A stretch of DNA of 64,000 bases, from assembly GCF_000374185.1 (NCBI RefSeq), contig NZ_KB910518.1:470667-534666 (forward strand). The letters are read 5' to 3'. Shown in pieces: positions 52,101 to 60,202 of this stretch (positions are counted from its first letter, which is position 1; every line of letters begins with the position of its first letter). Origin of the DNA: Paenibacillus sp. HW567 (GTDB lineage Bacteria; Bacillota; Bacilli; Paenibacillales; Paenibacillaceae). The notes under the pieces were generated by a model. The model made no database searches. It was not told where the DNA came from and worked only from the letters and a program-made list of their open reading frames with translations. Position numbers and translations under genes: made by a program.

Positions 52101-55100
52101 AGCATCTTACAGATGGAGTGCTAGAGGAGCGTCATTTGAGCTCCGGCGTGATCAAGCTTGCCCATCTGGCAGATGAGGTCCGCAGCGCGGAGCTGCTGCC
52201 GGACGGCAGTATTGGCAGCGAGAAGCTGGCGGAAGGCTCTGTAGGTTCGGTGCATGTGCAGCAGAGTAGCATCCAAGGCGAGCATCTCGCGGATGGAGTG
52301 CTAGAGGAGCGTCATTTGAACTCCGGCGTGATCAAGCTCGCCCATCTGGCGGATGAGGTCCGCAGTGCAGAGCTGCTGCCGGACGGCAGTATTGGCAGTG
52401 AGAAGCTGGCGGAAGGCTCGGTAAGTTCGGTGCATGTGCAGCAGAGGAGCATCCAAGGCGAGCATCTCGCGGATGGAGCACTTGAGGAGCGTCATTTGAA
52501 CTCCGGCGTGATCAAGCTCGCCCATCTGGCGGATGAGGTCCGCAGTGCAGAACTGCTGCCGGACGGCAGTATCGGCAGTAAGAAGCTGGCGGAAGGCTCG
52601 GTAGGCTCGGTGCATGTGCAGCAGAGGAGCATCCAAGGCGAGCATCTCGCGGATGGAGCACTTGAAGGGCGTCATTTGAGCTCCGGCGTGATCAAGCTCG
52701 CCCATCTGGCGGATGAGGTCCGCAGCGTAGAACTGCTGCCGGACGGCAGTATTGGCAGCGGCAAACTTGCGGTAGGCTCGGTGAGTTCGGCACATTTGCA
52801 GTGGGAGATCATCCAAGGCGAGCATCTCGCGGATGGAGTGCTAGAGGAGCGTCATTTGAGCTCCGGCGTGATCAAGCTCGCCCATCTGGCGGATGAGGTC
52901 CGCAGTGCAGAGCTGCTGCCGGACGGCAGTATTGGCAGTGAGAAGCTGGCGGACGGCTCGGTAGGTTCGGTGCATGTGCAGCAGAGGAGCATCCAAGGCG
53001 AGCATCTCGCGGATGGAGTGCTAGAGGAGCGTCATTTGAGCTCCGGCGTGATCAAGCTCGCCCATCTGGCGGATGAGGTCCACAGCGCGGAACTGCTGCC
53101 GGACGGCAGTATTGGCAGTGAGAAGCTGGCGGAAGGCTCGGTAGGTTCGGTGCACTTGCAGCAGAGGAGCATCCAAGGCGAGCATCTTACAGATGGAGTG
53201 CTAGAAGAGCGGCATTTGAACTCCGGCGTAATCAAGCTCGCCCATCTGGCGGATGAGGTCCGCAGCGCGGAGCTGCTGCCGGACGGCAGTATTGGCGGCA
53301 TTAAGCTGGCATCAGGTTCGGTGGGCTCTTATCATCTGGCTACGGGCAGCATATATGGAGGCCATTTGACACCGGCAGCGGTGGATAGCCGCCATATTCG
53401 CCCGGGCAGCATCCATTTGGAGCATCTGGCGGAGGATACGCTGACCTCCGAACTGCTGCCGGATGGCAGCATCGGGAGCGAGAAGCTGGCGGAAGGCTCA
53501 GTAAGCTCGGTGCATGTGCAGCAAAAGAGCATCCAAGGCGAGCATCTTGTGGATGGAGTGCTAGAGGAGCGCCATTTGAGCCCCGGCATCATCCATTTGG
53601 AGCATCTGGCGGAGGATACGCTGACCGCCGAACTGCTGCCGGACGGCAGCATCAGCAGCGAGAAGCTGGCGGAAGGCTCAGTAAGCTCGGTGCATGTGCA
53701 GCAAAAGAGCATCCAGGGTGAGCATCTTGTGGATGGAGTGCTAGAGGAGCGCCATTTAAGTCCCGGCATGATCAAGCTGGAGCATCTGGCGGATGAAACC
53801 TGCACCGCAGATTTGCTGCCGGACGGCAGCATCGGCAGCGGCAAGCTGGCGGAAGGCTCAGTAAGCTCGGTGCATGTGCAGCAAAAGAGCATCCAAGGCG
53901 AGCATCTTGTGGATGGAGTGCTAGAAGAGCGTCATTTGAGCCCTGGCATGATCAAGCTGGAGCATCTGGCGGATGAGGTCCGCACTGCGGAGCTACCGGA
54001 TGGCAGTGTTGCCGGAAGCAAGCTTGCGCCTGGTTCGGTAAGCTCTTTCCAACTGGCCCCGGGCAGCATATATGGAGGCCATTTGACTTCGGCAGCAGTG
54101 GACAGCCGCCATATTCGCCCGGGCAGCATTCATCTGGAGCATCTGGCCGAGGGGACGTTGGCCTCCGAGCTGCCGGATGGCAGCATCGGCAGCGATAAGC
54201 TGGCGGAAGGCTCAGTAAGCTCGGTGCATGTGCAGCAGAGGAGCATCCAAGGCGAGCATCTTGTGGATGGAGTGCTAGAGGAGCGTCATTTGAGCCCTGG
54301 CATGATCAAGCTGCAGCATCTGGCGGATGAGGTCCGCACTGCGGAGCTGCCGGATGGCAGTGTTGCCGGAAGCAAGCTTGCGCCTGGTTCGGTAAGCTCT
54401 TTTCAACTGGCCCCGGGCAGCATATATGGAGGCCATTTGACTTCGGCAGCAGTGGACAGCCGCCATATTCGCCCGGGCAGCATTCATCTGGAGCATCTGG
54501 CCGAGGGGACGTTGGCCTCCGAGCTGCCGGATGGCAGCATCGGCAGCGATAAGCTGGCGATAGGCTCGGTTAACTCGGTGCATTTGCAGCCATTGAGCAT
54601 ATACGGCGAACATCTCACGGACGGCGTCCTGGAAGAGCGCCATTTGAGCCCCGGCATCATCAAGCTGGAGCATCTGGCCGAGGGGACGTTGACCTCTGAA
54701 CTGCCGGATGGCAGCATTACCGGGGATAAGCTGGCCCTTGGCAGTATTGGAACCGGCAAGCTCGCGGAAGGAGCGGTGGGAAGCGCAGAGCTTCAGGATG
54801 AAGCGGTGGAAGCCTCCAAAATAGCTTCATTCGCCGTTCAATCCCGCCATCTGGAAGAAGAGAGCGTGCAGAGCTACCATATTGCTCCCGGCGCGGTGAC
54901 CGGGGATCATTTGGCGCCTGGTTCGGTGAACGCGGAGCATCTGTCCTTCAGCCCGGTGCAGAGTGCAGGAAACCGCGAGGTGCTGCAGCAGTTCGGCATG
55001 ACGGCGTTCATGTTCAACGGTGACGAGGAGAGCGTAGAGGTGGCGGTTACTTTTGACGAGAGCTATGGTCATACCGGCTATGTGCTCGTCGCCATGACCA

Positions 55101-55264
55101 ATCAGCCGTTCTTCCATGCTTCACTGAAGAGCAGATCGGCCGGAGAGGCGGTAATTCAGGTAGTTCGGCTGCGTGAGACCATGTATTTCTATGGCGTATT
55201 ATCCTGGATTGCTCTTGGTTCCCCGTCAGTGAAGCCAGCCGTGAATCACCGGGCGTTCGATTAA
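49145..55264 (+). CDS. Giant decapeptide-repeat protein, probable spore-surface fibre
   Basis: 2039 residues from a GTG with AGGAGG nine nt upstream (an ATG at 49058 lacks one). The head is basic (KGSRRNQNRNSKKRLYF), then an acidic linker to about residue 115. Nearly all the rest is a ten-residue repeat of the form (S/A)-(V/I)-x-x-x-(H/K)-L-A-(D/E/P)-G, about 180 copies, with no Cys or Trp. From about 51640 the decapeptides are ordered into a 60-residue unit (SIGSEKLAEG, SVSSVHVQQR, SIQGEHLADG, VLEERHLSSG, VIKLAHLADE, VRSAELLPDG). The last ~105 residues are a different domain ending near VLSWIALGSPSVK, resembling what databases call a WIAG-tail domain, from memory. A beta-solenoid or trimeric fibre is likely. 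Neighbours are glycosyltransferases and YheC/D. Confidence 0.85.
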   Translation: MKGSRRNQNRNSKKRLYFVDDPNKRELSMLNSSPRVQEFSLTANTEAQDSEIDLLQVSGVGTLDAQELAQPGLLVQEALQEPAVEIGSVEAVAAPLIVEEPRPLPEKERLHPVYTDDLSDGAVTGRKIAPRTIDGSKLKFGIIGTPWLQDYAVQSINIADKAITSSKLAPESVSGEHLAEGSVSGGKLLDHSIGGEKLKNGSIGPEKLADRIIGGGQIADQAITSRHLSDCIITSELLEDGAVTGEKIMSSSIVSRHLANGSIDHSKLADEAVSGDKIADGEISGSKLGDAVIESRHVSDGAITAKHLAPGAIGPEQLAGRLIGKEQLQSGVIESGHIAEGAVGSRQIGKEAIRGQHLSPESVNGSHIGDGEISSRHLADRSISFVKLAEGAVGTAQLVEQAVTSSKIADQSILGHKLADESVATRHIARSAVRGPQIAMQAIASAHLQRESVDYSHLAAQSVGSVQLQEEAVLTSHLASGAVTGEQLASESVAAEHLRPQSVTSAKLADGSITAAKLAQGSVNGAALAREAVSGEHVAYCAVEEKHLADGSVSGRVLQGAVVDAEHLAPGAVERRHLGENSVTSSALQHGAVSGEKLATGAVKEIHLSAGVVQPHHLADYAVTALKLSPESVSTDKLGDLSVTSLKLADSSVEAAKLAESAVQAEHLSVGAVGPSSISDSAVQGRHLAPGSVSGAHIRPMSIGNGHINPSSISSIQIQDASITGSKLTEGAVASRHLSPGSVESKHLAEALVEGRHIGQGEVTLAHLAEEVRSGNILPDSSIGGEKLLDGSIQAFHIAQGSVHTEHLAVEAVEGHHIRAGEIKLEHLADEVRSAELLPDGSIGGNKLTEGAVGTSHLVPGSINGSHLAEDAVESRHIRSGSITLAHLAKETLTSELLPEGSIDGGKLAAGAINSLHVQQESIYGEHLIDGILQERHLRPGVIKLAHLADEVRSAELLPDGSIGSNKLAEGSVSSVHVQQRSIQGEHLTDGVLEERHLSSGVIKLAHLADEVRSAELLPDGSIGSEKLAEGSVGSVHVQQSSIQGEHLADGVLEERHLNSGVIKLAHLADEVRSAELLPDGSIGSEKLAEGSVSSVHVQQRSIQGEHLADGALEERHLNSGVIKLAHLADEVRSAELLPDGSIGSKKLAEGSVGSVHVQQRSIQGEHLADGALEGRHLSSGVIKLAHLADEVRSVELLPDGSIGSGKLAVGSVSSAHLQWEIIQGEHLADGVLEERHLSSGVIKLAHLADEVRSAELLPDGSIGSEKLADGSVGSVHVQQRSIQGEHLADGVLEERHLSSGVIKLAHLADEVHSAELLPDGSIGSEKLAEGSVGSVHLQQRSIQGEHLTDGVLEERHLNSGVIKLAHLADEVRSAELLPDGSIGGIKLASGSVGSYHLATGSIYGGHLTPAAVDSRHIRPGSIHLEHLAEDTLTSELLPDGSIGSEKLAEGSVSSVHVQQKSIQGEHLVDGVLEERHLSPGIIHLEHLAEDTLTAELLPDGSISSEKLAEGSVSSVHVQQKSIQGEHLVDGVLEERHLSPGMIKLEHLADETCTADLLPDGSIGSGKLAEGSVSSVHVQQKSIQGEHLVDGVLEERHLSPGMIKLEHLADEVRTAELPDGSVAGSKLAPGSVSSFQLAPGSIYGGHLTSAAVDSRHIRPGSIHLEHLAEGTLASELPDGSIGSDKLAEGSVSSVHVQQRSIQGEHLVDGVLEERHLSPGMIKLQHLADEVRTAELPDGSVAGSKLAPGSVSSFQLAPGSIYGGHLTSAAVDSRHIRPGSIHLEHLAEGTLASELPDGSIGSDKLAIGSVNSVHLQPLSIYGEHLTDGVLEERHLSPGIIKLEHLAEGTLTSELPDGSITGDKLALGSIGTGKLAEGAVGSAELQDEAVEASKIASFAVQSRHLEEESVQSYHIAPGAVTGDHLAPGSVNAEHLSFSPVQSAGNREVLQQFGMTAFMFNGDEESVEVAVTFDESYGHTGYVLVAMTNQPFFHASLKSRSAGEAVIQVVRLRETMYFYGVLSWIALGSPSVKPAVNHRAFD
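51641..54708 (+). repeat. Higher-order tandem repeat inside the giant gene (180/177 bp)
   Basis: The phrase GAGCTGCTGCCGGA recurs every 180 bp from about 51650 to 53820 (12 periods), then every 177 bp to 54708 (5 periods) after loss of one leucine codon (ELLPDG becomes ELPDG). The two 354-bp blocks starting about 53945 and 54299 are almost identical, a sign of recent duplication. Confidence 0.92.
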
Positions 55265-55338
55265 GCGTCTGGAGCAGAGAACAAGCTGAAAGAGGTATAG
55301 TTTCAAGGAACGACGCATCCGTTCCTATTGTGATATCG

Positions 55339-55364
55339 GCGCAGCCATTGGCTGCGCTCTTTTT
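55339..55364 (+). terminator. Terminator of the giant gene
   Basis: GCGCAGCC pairs with GGCTGCGC, loop att, followed by TCTTTTT. Confidence 0.85.
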
Positions 55365-55415
55365 GTTGTCACAATAAACTTTACCTGCTGCACACATAAA
55401 GTTCCTGACAAGTAC

Positions 55416-55493
55416 TGGCTATAAATCCGCCTTTGTTTCTAGCTGAAGCAGGTGCCGCCCTTCATCAAGTATGGTGTGCAGCCGCACCTTCAT
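55416..55493 (+). repeat. Dispersed intergenic repeat, copy R4 (divergent)
   Basis: GGCTATAAATCCGCCTTTGT and TTCTAGCTGAAG align with R2, followed by a GCCGCC…GGTGTGCAGCCG stretch in place of the R2 hairpin. It sits between the giant gene and the first glycosyltransferase gene. Confidence 0.55.
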
Positions 55494-55590
55494 GCTGTCA
55501 GTTGTTTCCGCCAAAGGCCGGCCTGCTTGGGGGTTCGCCAAAGAACAGGCAATTGTCCAAATTTCTGTACGGAGTGAGACATTGGCCGTT

Positions 55591-55617
55591 ACCCGGACCA
55601 GCCGATTACATAGACTG
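55591..55617 (+). promoter_or_regulatory. Sigma-K-like promoter of the glycosyltransferase operon
   Basis: AC (55591-55592), a 16-nt spacer, then CATAGACTG, compared with the mother-cell sigma-K consensus AC-N16-CATANNNTA. Start of the first gene is 46 nt downstream. Confidence 0.5.
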
Positions 55618-55662
55618 TGATGTAACCCTCAGCCCGGAGGCTATGCCCTGCAAGGAAGGTGG

Positions 55663-56511
55663 ATGAGCTTGAAGAACAAACGAACCTCTGCCCGCCGCAT
55701 GGGGCGGCGGGCTTCGCAAACAACACGGCGGACTTCCCGGCCGATGCGGCCAGCCGCACCGCTCCCTGTGGGGAATCATCCCGAGCCTTATGTGTCGGTA
55801 ATTATTCCGGCGATGAATGAAGCGGGAACGATTGCCAAGGTGATTGCCGGGGCGAGGAGAGTCCATCCCCGCTGTGAGGTTATTGTGATTGTTAACGGCT
55901 CTGCCGATCATACGGCAGAGATTGCATTGTCCCTGGGAGCACGCGTCATCAGCTTCGAGCAGCCGCTTGGACACGATGTCGGCCGCAGTCTCGGCGCGGA
56001 GGAAGCGAAGGGTGAAGTCCTGCTCTTCACGGACGGAGATCTTCCCATTTCCGCTTCCCAGTTGCGCCCGTTCGTGGCTGCAGTCAAACGGGGAGTAGAC
56101 GTGGCATTAAATGATTATTCCGGACCGGTGCGCAGCAAGTTCCCCCATCCTGTGGTGCTCTCCAAATATGCGCTGAACATCATGCTTGGCCGCCCGGATT
56201 TACAAGGCTGTTCGCTGACGGCGGTTCCCCATGCGATTAGCCGCAGAGCGCTTAATACACTAGGAGCCTCTTTGTTATCCCGTCCGCCGCTGGCCTACGC
56301 CCAGGCCGTGCTTGACGGGCTGCTTGTAAAGGCAGTGCACAATGTTCCTGTCGGGAAACTGAACGCCGTTCGCCGTAAGAGAGGAGGCACCGACCCCTTG
56401 CGGGAGGTGATTCTCAGGGACCATACGGATGCTGTCGGCCTGCTGCTTGAGCGCACAGGAGACAGAGCGGGCTTCAGTGACGGAAGCCGGCGGAGGGAGA
56501 TGGTGAGATGA
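55663..56511 (+). CDS. Family 2 glycosyltransferase with basic head
   Basis: 282 residues. A 40-residue Arg/Pro-rich head (KNKRTSARRMGRRASQTTRR) precedes a GT-A fold: VSVIIPAMNEAGTIAKVI, VIVIVNGSADHT, and DxD in LLFTDGDLPI. The family transfers a sugar from a nucleotide-sugar donor. GGAAGGTGG precedes the ATG. Its stop codon overlaps the next gene's start (ATGA). The core is paralogous to the next protein: both have GHDVGR(S/A)LGA, SQL, and DVALND. Likely decorates the repeat protein; acceptor untested. Confidence 0.88.
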   Translation: MSLKNKRTSARRMGRRASQTTRRTSRPMRPAAPLPVGNHPEPYVSVIIPAMNEAGTIAKVIAGARRVHPRCEVIVIVNGSADHTAEIALSLGARVISFEQPLGHDVGRSLGAEEAKGEVLLFTDGDLPISASQLRPFVAAVKRGVDVALNDYSGPVRSKFPHPVVLSKYALNIMLGRPDLQGCSLTAVPHAISRRALNTLGASLLSRPPLAYAQAVLDGLLVKAVHNVPVGKLNAVRRKRGGTDPLREVILRDHTDAVGLLLERTGDRAGFSDGSRRREMVR

Positions 56512-57557
56512 TGGCAACTGCGCTCAAGACAACATCCGGCCCGCAGCCGAAGGCATTCGTGACAGCCAAATCTCCCGTCCGCCGTGCCGGTGCGGCACCC
56601 TCCCGGCGGAGCCGTACCGGAGCCAAGGCTGCCGGCCGCCGGAAGGCGGCGCAAGCTGCGGCTATCCGTCCTGCCGGCCGGGCCAACGCGGGAGCCGCCG
56701 CCCTCAAATCTGCCGTCCGGCGCAGGGCAGCCGCCGGAGCAACGGACGCCGGCAATGCTCATGTTCCCCGCCGGGAGGAGAAGAGTCTGCCAAGTCTGCG
56801 CGGCACTCTATCAGTGATTATCTCGGCGCGCAACGAGGAGCAAACGCTGCCCCCCCTGCTGAAGCAGGTGATGCGCCTGAATCCGGCCGAGATCATCGTG
56901 GTGCTGAACGGCTGCACCGACAACAGCTTTCAGCACTCCAGGCTGTGCAAGATAGCCACGGTCATACATTGCCCGGAATCCGCCGGGCATGATGTGGGGC
57001 GGGCGCTTGGAGCCAAGCTTAGCCGGGGGGATATTCTGCTGTTTCTGGACGGTGATATGACCATTCCCGCATCACAGTTGGTCTCTTTTGCCGCCGCAGT
57101 AGATGACGGTGTCGATGTGGCGCTAAATGATCTGGATGCACTGCTGCCTTCGTTCGAATTAAGCGATGATGTCACCCGCTGCAAAATGTACCTCAATGCC
57201 GTGCTGGGCCGGAGTGATCTCGGCGTCAGCTCCATGACCGCAGTCCCTCATGCGTTGTCCCGCCATGCGCTGGAGAGAATCGGATACCGTGAATTGATGG
57301 TTCCCCCCAAAGCGCAGGCCATTTCAATTATGGAGAAGCTGCGGGTGGAGAAGGCGGGGACGGTAAATGTCATCACGAATAACCGGATTCGCCAAGGGAA
57401 TACAGGCGCGGGTAATGCCATGGAGCAACTGATTGCCGGCGATCATGCCGAAGCGCTGCGCAAGGTTCTTATGCAGCGGGAGGCAGACGGGCTTGTGACC
57501 GGAGAGAGTCTGCTGGAGCAGCGGAGGCAAATGGCTGCGTGGAGGAACAGAATATGA
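56508..57557 (+). CDS. Family 2 glycosyltransferase, paralogue with long basic head
   Basis: 349 residues. The first ~95 residues are Ala/Arg/Lys-rich and probably unstructured, longer than in the preceding paralogue. The GT-A core follows: LSVIISARNEEQTLPPLL, IIVVLNGCTDNS, DxD in LLFLDGDMTI, GHDVGRALGA and VALNDLDA. ATGA overlap on both sides (with 55663-56511 and with the next gene), so the three are translated together. The basic head recalls that of the Arg-rich protein at 60843 and of the giant protein, hinting at a shared address. Confidence 0.88.
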   Translation: MMATALKTTSGPQPKAFVTAKSPVRRAGAAPSRRSRTGAKAAGRRKAAQAAAIRPAGRANAGAAALKSAVRRRAAAGATDAGNAHVPRREEKSLPSLRGTLSVIISARNEEQTLPPLLKQVMRLNPAEIIVVLNGCTDNSFQHSRLCKIATVIHCPESAGHDVGRALGAKLSRGDILLFLDGDMTIPASQLVSFAAAVDDGVDVALNDLDALLPSFELSDDVTRCKMYLNAVLGRSDLGVSSMTAVPHALSRHALERIGYRELMVPPKAQAISIMEKLRVEKAGTVNVITNNRIRQGNTGAGNAMEQLIAGDHAEALRKVLMQREADGLVTGESLLEQRRQMAAWRNRI

Positions 57558-58291
57558 CGCTGACCAGTATTATTATCCCGACCTTCAATGGGCTCAGGCT
57601 GCTGCGGCCCTGCATCGAATCAATCAGGGCCTACACCGGGACGCCATATGAAATTATCGTGGTCGACAATGGTTCACAGGACGGTACGGACGAGTATTGC
57701 CGCGACAATAAGCTGGCTTTTATCTCACTTCCCGAGAACCGGGGGTTCCCCGTTGCCTGCAATTTGGGGCTTCAGCTCGCCTCGGGTGATGAGCTGCTGC
57801 TGCTGAACAATGATGTTGTTGTCTCGCATAACTGGCTCGATAACCTGAAGAATGCCTTGTACAGTGCGCCGGATGTCGGCATCGTAGGTCCCGTGACGAA
57901 CTATGCCAGCGGGCGGCAGCGGGTGGAAACTGCCTATACGGATATTTCGGGCTATCATGCCGAAGCAATGGCGGTACATGCACAGGGTGCTGCGGGATGG
58001 ATCGAGATCCGGCGTCTGGTGGGCTTGTGTTTTTTATTCAAAAGAGAGCTGATGGATGCCATCGGCCTCCTGGATGAACGGTATTCCCCCGGTCATTTTG
58101 AGGACGATGATTACTGTTATCGTGCCCGGATGCGGGGCTACAGGCTGCTGATTGCCGGGAATTGCCTGGTGCATCATGAAGGAAGCGCCAGCTTCAAGGA
58201 GGTATACTCCTCCGAGATTCAGGAGCTGGTGCTGCGCAACCGCAAAATTTTTATGGATAAATGGCATGTGGACCCGGCACAGTTCATCTGA
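57554..58291 (+). CDS. Family 2 glycosyltransferase, rhamnosyltransferase-like
   Basis: 245 residues from the ATG at 57554, GGAGG eight nt upstream, inside the previous stop codon; a GTG at 57539 would be a poorer start. GT2 core: TSIIIPTFNGLRLLRPCIESI, IIVVDNGSQDGT, LLLLNNDVVVS (N-D-D-type metal site), and the downstream FEDDDYCYRARMRG that supplies the catalytic base. This class often transfers rhamnose or similar deoxysugars, matching the RmlA-type gene that follows. Not paralogous to the two preceding GTs beyond the fold. Confidence 0.88.
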   Translation: MTLTSIIIPTFNGLRLLRPCIESIRAYTGTPYEIIVVDNGSQDGTDEYCRDNKLAFISLPENRGFPVACNLGLQLASGDELLLLNNDVVVSHNWLDNLKNALYSAPDVGIVGPVTNYASGRQRVETAYTDISGYHAEAMAVHAQGAAGWIEIRRLVGLCFLFKRELMDAIGLLDERYSPGHFEDDDYCYRARMRGYRLLIAGNCLVHHEGSASFKEVYSSEIQELVLRNRKIFMDKWHVDPAQFI

Positions 58292-58338
58292 AATGTTGAC
58301 CTGAAGGCCAAAGACACAGATAAGAAGGAGGAAAGTAA

Positions 58339-59070
58339 GTGAAAGGAGTCATACTGGCGGGCGGAACAGGATCAAGACTATATCCGCTGACCCGGCTTAT
58401 GAACAAACATTTGCTTCCGGTCGGCAAATATCCTATGGTGTGCTACGGTATAGAGCGACTGCGCCGCGGAGGAATAACCGATATTCTCCTGGTCATCAGC
58501 AAGCAGTCTGCAGGGCAGTATACGGATTTTTTGGGCAGCGGCGTGGAGTTCGGCGTCTCGCTGACTTATAAAATCCAGGAGGCTGCCGGAGGCATTGCGG
58601 AAGCGCTGGATCTGGCGAAGGGCTTCATTCTTCCGGGTGAACGGTTTGTTGTGCTGCTTGGTGACAATCTTTTTATGGATGATCTGACGCCTTATGTGGA
58701 GAAGTATCTGCGTCAGCCTCAGGGAACGGCAAAAGTGCTGCTGAAGCCGGTGGACGATCCGCGGAGATACGGGGTTCCGGTATTTGACGCTCAGGATTCC
58801 GCCTGGATCTCCTATATCGAAGAGAAGCCGGAGCATCCGAAGACGGAATACTGCGTGACCGGAATTTATATGTATGACGAAGCCGTGTTCGATATTATCC
58901 AGCGGGTATCCCCTTCCAAAAGGGGAGAGCTGGAAATTACCGATGTGAACAACCTTTATGCCGCTGACCGCAAGCTCAGCTACGATGTGCTTCAGGAATG
59001 GTGGAGTGATGCGGGAACGTTCCAGTCGCTGCATGAAGCGGGGGAAAAGCTGAAAGACACGTTGCCTTAA
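58339..59070 (+). CDS. spsI: Glucose-1-phosphate nucleotidyltransferase, RmlA/SpsI type
   Basis: 243 residues. MKGVILAGGTGSRLYPLT is the nucleotide-binding motif; KHLLPVGKYPMVCY, LGDNLF, YIEEKPEHPK and WWSDAGTF complete the RmlA pattern. Such enzymes activate glucose-1-phosphate as dTDP-glucose, the first step to dTDP-rhamnose. Its size matches Bacillus SpsI of the spore-coat polysaccharide operon rather than full-length RmlA (about 290). The GTG start follows AGGAGGAAA. rmlBCD are not in the window. Gene symbol by similarity and context. Confidence 0.8.
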   Translation: MKGVILAGGTGSRLYPLTRLMNKHLLPVGKYPMVCYGIERLRRGGITDILLVISKQSAGQYTDFLGSGVEFGVSLTYKIQEAAGGIAEALDLAKGFILPGERFVVLLGDNLFMDDLTPYVEKYLRQPQGTAKVLLKPVDDPRRYGVPVFDAQDSAWISYIEEKPEHPKTEYCVTGIYMYDEAVFDIIQRVSPSKRGELEITDVNNLYAADRKLSYDVLQEWWSDAGTFQSLHEAGEKLKDTLP

Positions 59071-59085
59071 GGCGCGTGTTTTTTT
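59057..59085 (+). terminator. Terminator of the glycosyltransferase operon
   Basis: ACACG pairs with CGTGT with inner GCCTT/AAGGC, spanning the stop codon, then a run of seven T. Confidence 0.8.
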
Positions 59086-59133
59086 GCTTTGCAGTTGAAC
59101 TCTGCTGCTGCGTCCTTCCCCGCCCCTAGCCGA

Positions 59134-59646
59134 TTACAGCTTCGGCCTGGCAATCCGCCACCAGATAAGGTCTTCAGTCTCGCGGTACTTTTGTGCGCCC
59201 AGGTGCTCAAGAACTTTGTGTGAGGCGGTATTGTCTTTCTCGGTATCGGCGATGGTCCACAAGGCCTGGGGATCGCTGAAGATCCATTCGCTAATGCGCC
59301 GCACTGCCTCGGTGGCGTAGCCCCTCTTCCGGTGGCTCTCGTCAATCACATATCCAAGGATAACTTCGCCTTGTGCGTTCGGGCGGCCCTTAAGAATGAT
59401 GAATCCGATCAGACGCTGCTCCTCCTGCTGAATAATCGCCCAGTTGGTCAGCCAGGGATAATTCAAGGGGTCCTGAAGTACCTTGGAATGTCTGACCTGC
59501 ATGGCGTATTGCATTTCATCATCCAGCACAGTTCCGCTGGGCTTCAGGCCGAGCCTCTGCTCCAGTCCGGCGAAATTTACTCCAGCTAAGGATAACTCCG
59601 CCAGTGTTAAAGGCCGCAGCTCCAAGCGCTTGCTTACCAATTTCAA
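59134..59646 (-). CDS. GNAT acetyltransferase, RimJ/RimL-like
   Basis: 170 residues from a TTG at 59646 with GGAGGT six nt upstream; the longer open frame upstream is not coding. N-terminus KLVSKRLELRPLTLAELSLA. Acetyl-CoA motif GYVIDESHRKRGYATEAVRRI, then DPQALWTIADTEKDNTASHKVLEHLG, typical of the RimJ/RimL branch. It lies on the opposite strand between the nucleotidyltransferase and the small-protein operon. Substrate unknown. Confidence 0.85.
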   Translation of the reverse strand: MKLVSKRLELRPLTLAELSLAGVNFAGLEQRLGLKPSGTVLDDEMQYAMQVRHSKVLQDPLNYPWLTNWAIIQQEEQRLIGFIILKGRPNAQGEVILGYVIDESHRKRGYATEAVRRISEWIFSDPQALWTIADTEKDNTASHKVLEHLGAQKYRETEDLIWWRIARPKL

Positions 59647-59829
59647 TAGAATACCTCCAGTTCCAATAGCGCCGTATGTAACTTCATTTGTGGAAAAAAA
59701 TTCTAATCCATCCCCAGCATAATCCCGGTCTCTGCCCGCTGTCAAATCCTCCGCCCCTCCCTGATGACCGCCAAATTTATGCGTCACAAATTCCAGGCTA
59801 CCCCCTCGCAACTTACAGGAAAGCCCCGC

Positions 59830-59857
59830 ACCGCCAAGGCTATAGCCGCATATGCTG
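59830..59857 (+). promoter_or_regulatory. Sigma-K-like promoter of the small-protein operon
   Basis: AC (59830-59831), 17-nt spacer, CATATGCTG. The pattern repeats that at 55591-55617, with the same CATA-N3-TG ending. The first gene starts 27 nt downstream. Confidence 0.45.
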
Positions 59858-59883
59858 TAGCAGGGCGTTTGAGCAAAGGAGAC

Positions 59884-60177
59884 ATGAAGGTGCAGAGTAA
59901 AATAACAAAGGTCCTGCAGCACATGGCCCATACGCACGAACAAATGGCGCGGATTCTCGATGCCGAACGCCATGTGGCCGTCCGTATGTCGCAAATAGTC
60001 CATGATCTGCCGGATGCCGAGCCGGATTTCGGCGGATTCAGCGAGCTGGTGGAAAGCACAGGTCAGGTGAACAAGAACATTATTGCATACTTGAACGCAC
60101 TTGCCGATCTGGAAGAGGCGATGGCTGAAGGGGTAGGAAGAGTCATCAAGGAATTGAACGGTCCGGAAGAAGAGTAG
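59884..60177 (+). CDS. Small helical protein 1 of a four-gene operon
   Basis: 97 residues from the ATG at 59884 with AAAGGAGAC; the frame is open further up but without a site. All-helical, amphipathic, with heptad-like stretches (ITKVLQHMAHTHEQMARILDAERH and VNKNIIAYLNALADLEEAMAEG). It contains no signal or membrane segment. Similar small proteins of Paenibacillus carry misleading database names; I assign no function. The neighbours and a sigma-K-like promoter suggest a mother-cell, spore-layer role. Confidence 0.75.
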   Translation: MKVQSKITKVLQHMAHTHEQMARILDAERHVAVRMSQIVHDLPDAEPDFGGFSELVESTGQVNKNIIAYLNALADLEEAMAEGVGRVIKELNGPEEE

Positions 60178-60202
60178 CGTTAAAAAGAGCAGGAGGCGAA
60201 AG

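Noticed and set aside
51641..54708. Regular repeats considered as a CRISPR array
   Set aside because: The 180-bp units are in frame, have no unique spacers and encode protein.
49496..54759. Many long antisense open frames (up to about 300 codons) across the giant gene
   Set aside because: They arise from the biased codons of the repeats. None has a ribosome site, and their translations are themselves mirror repeats.
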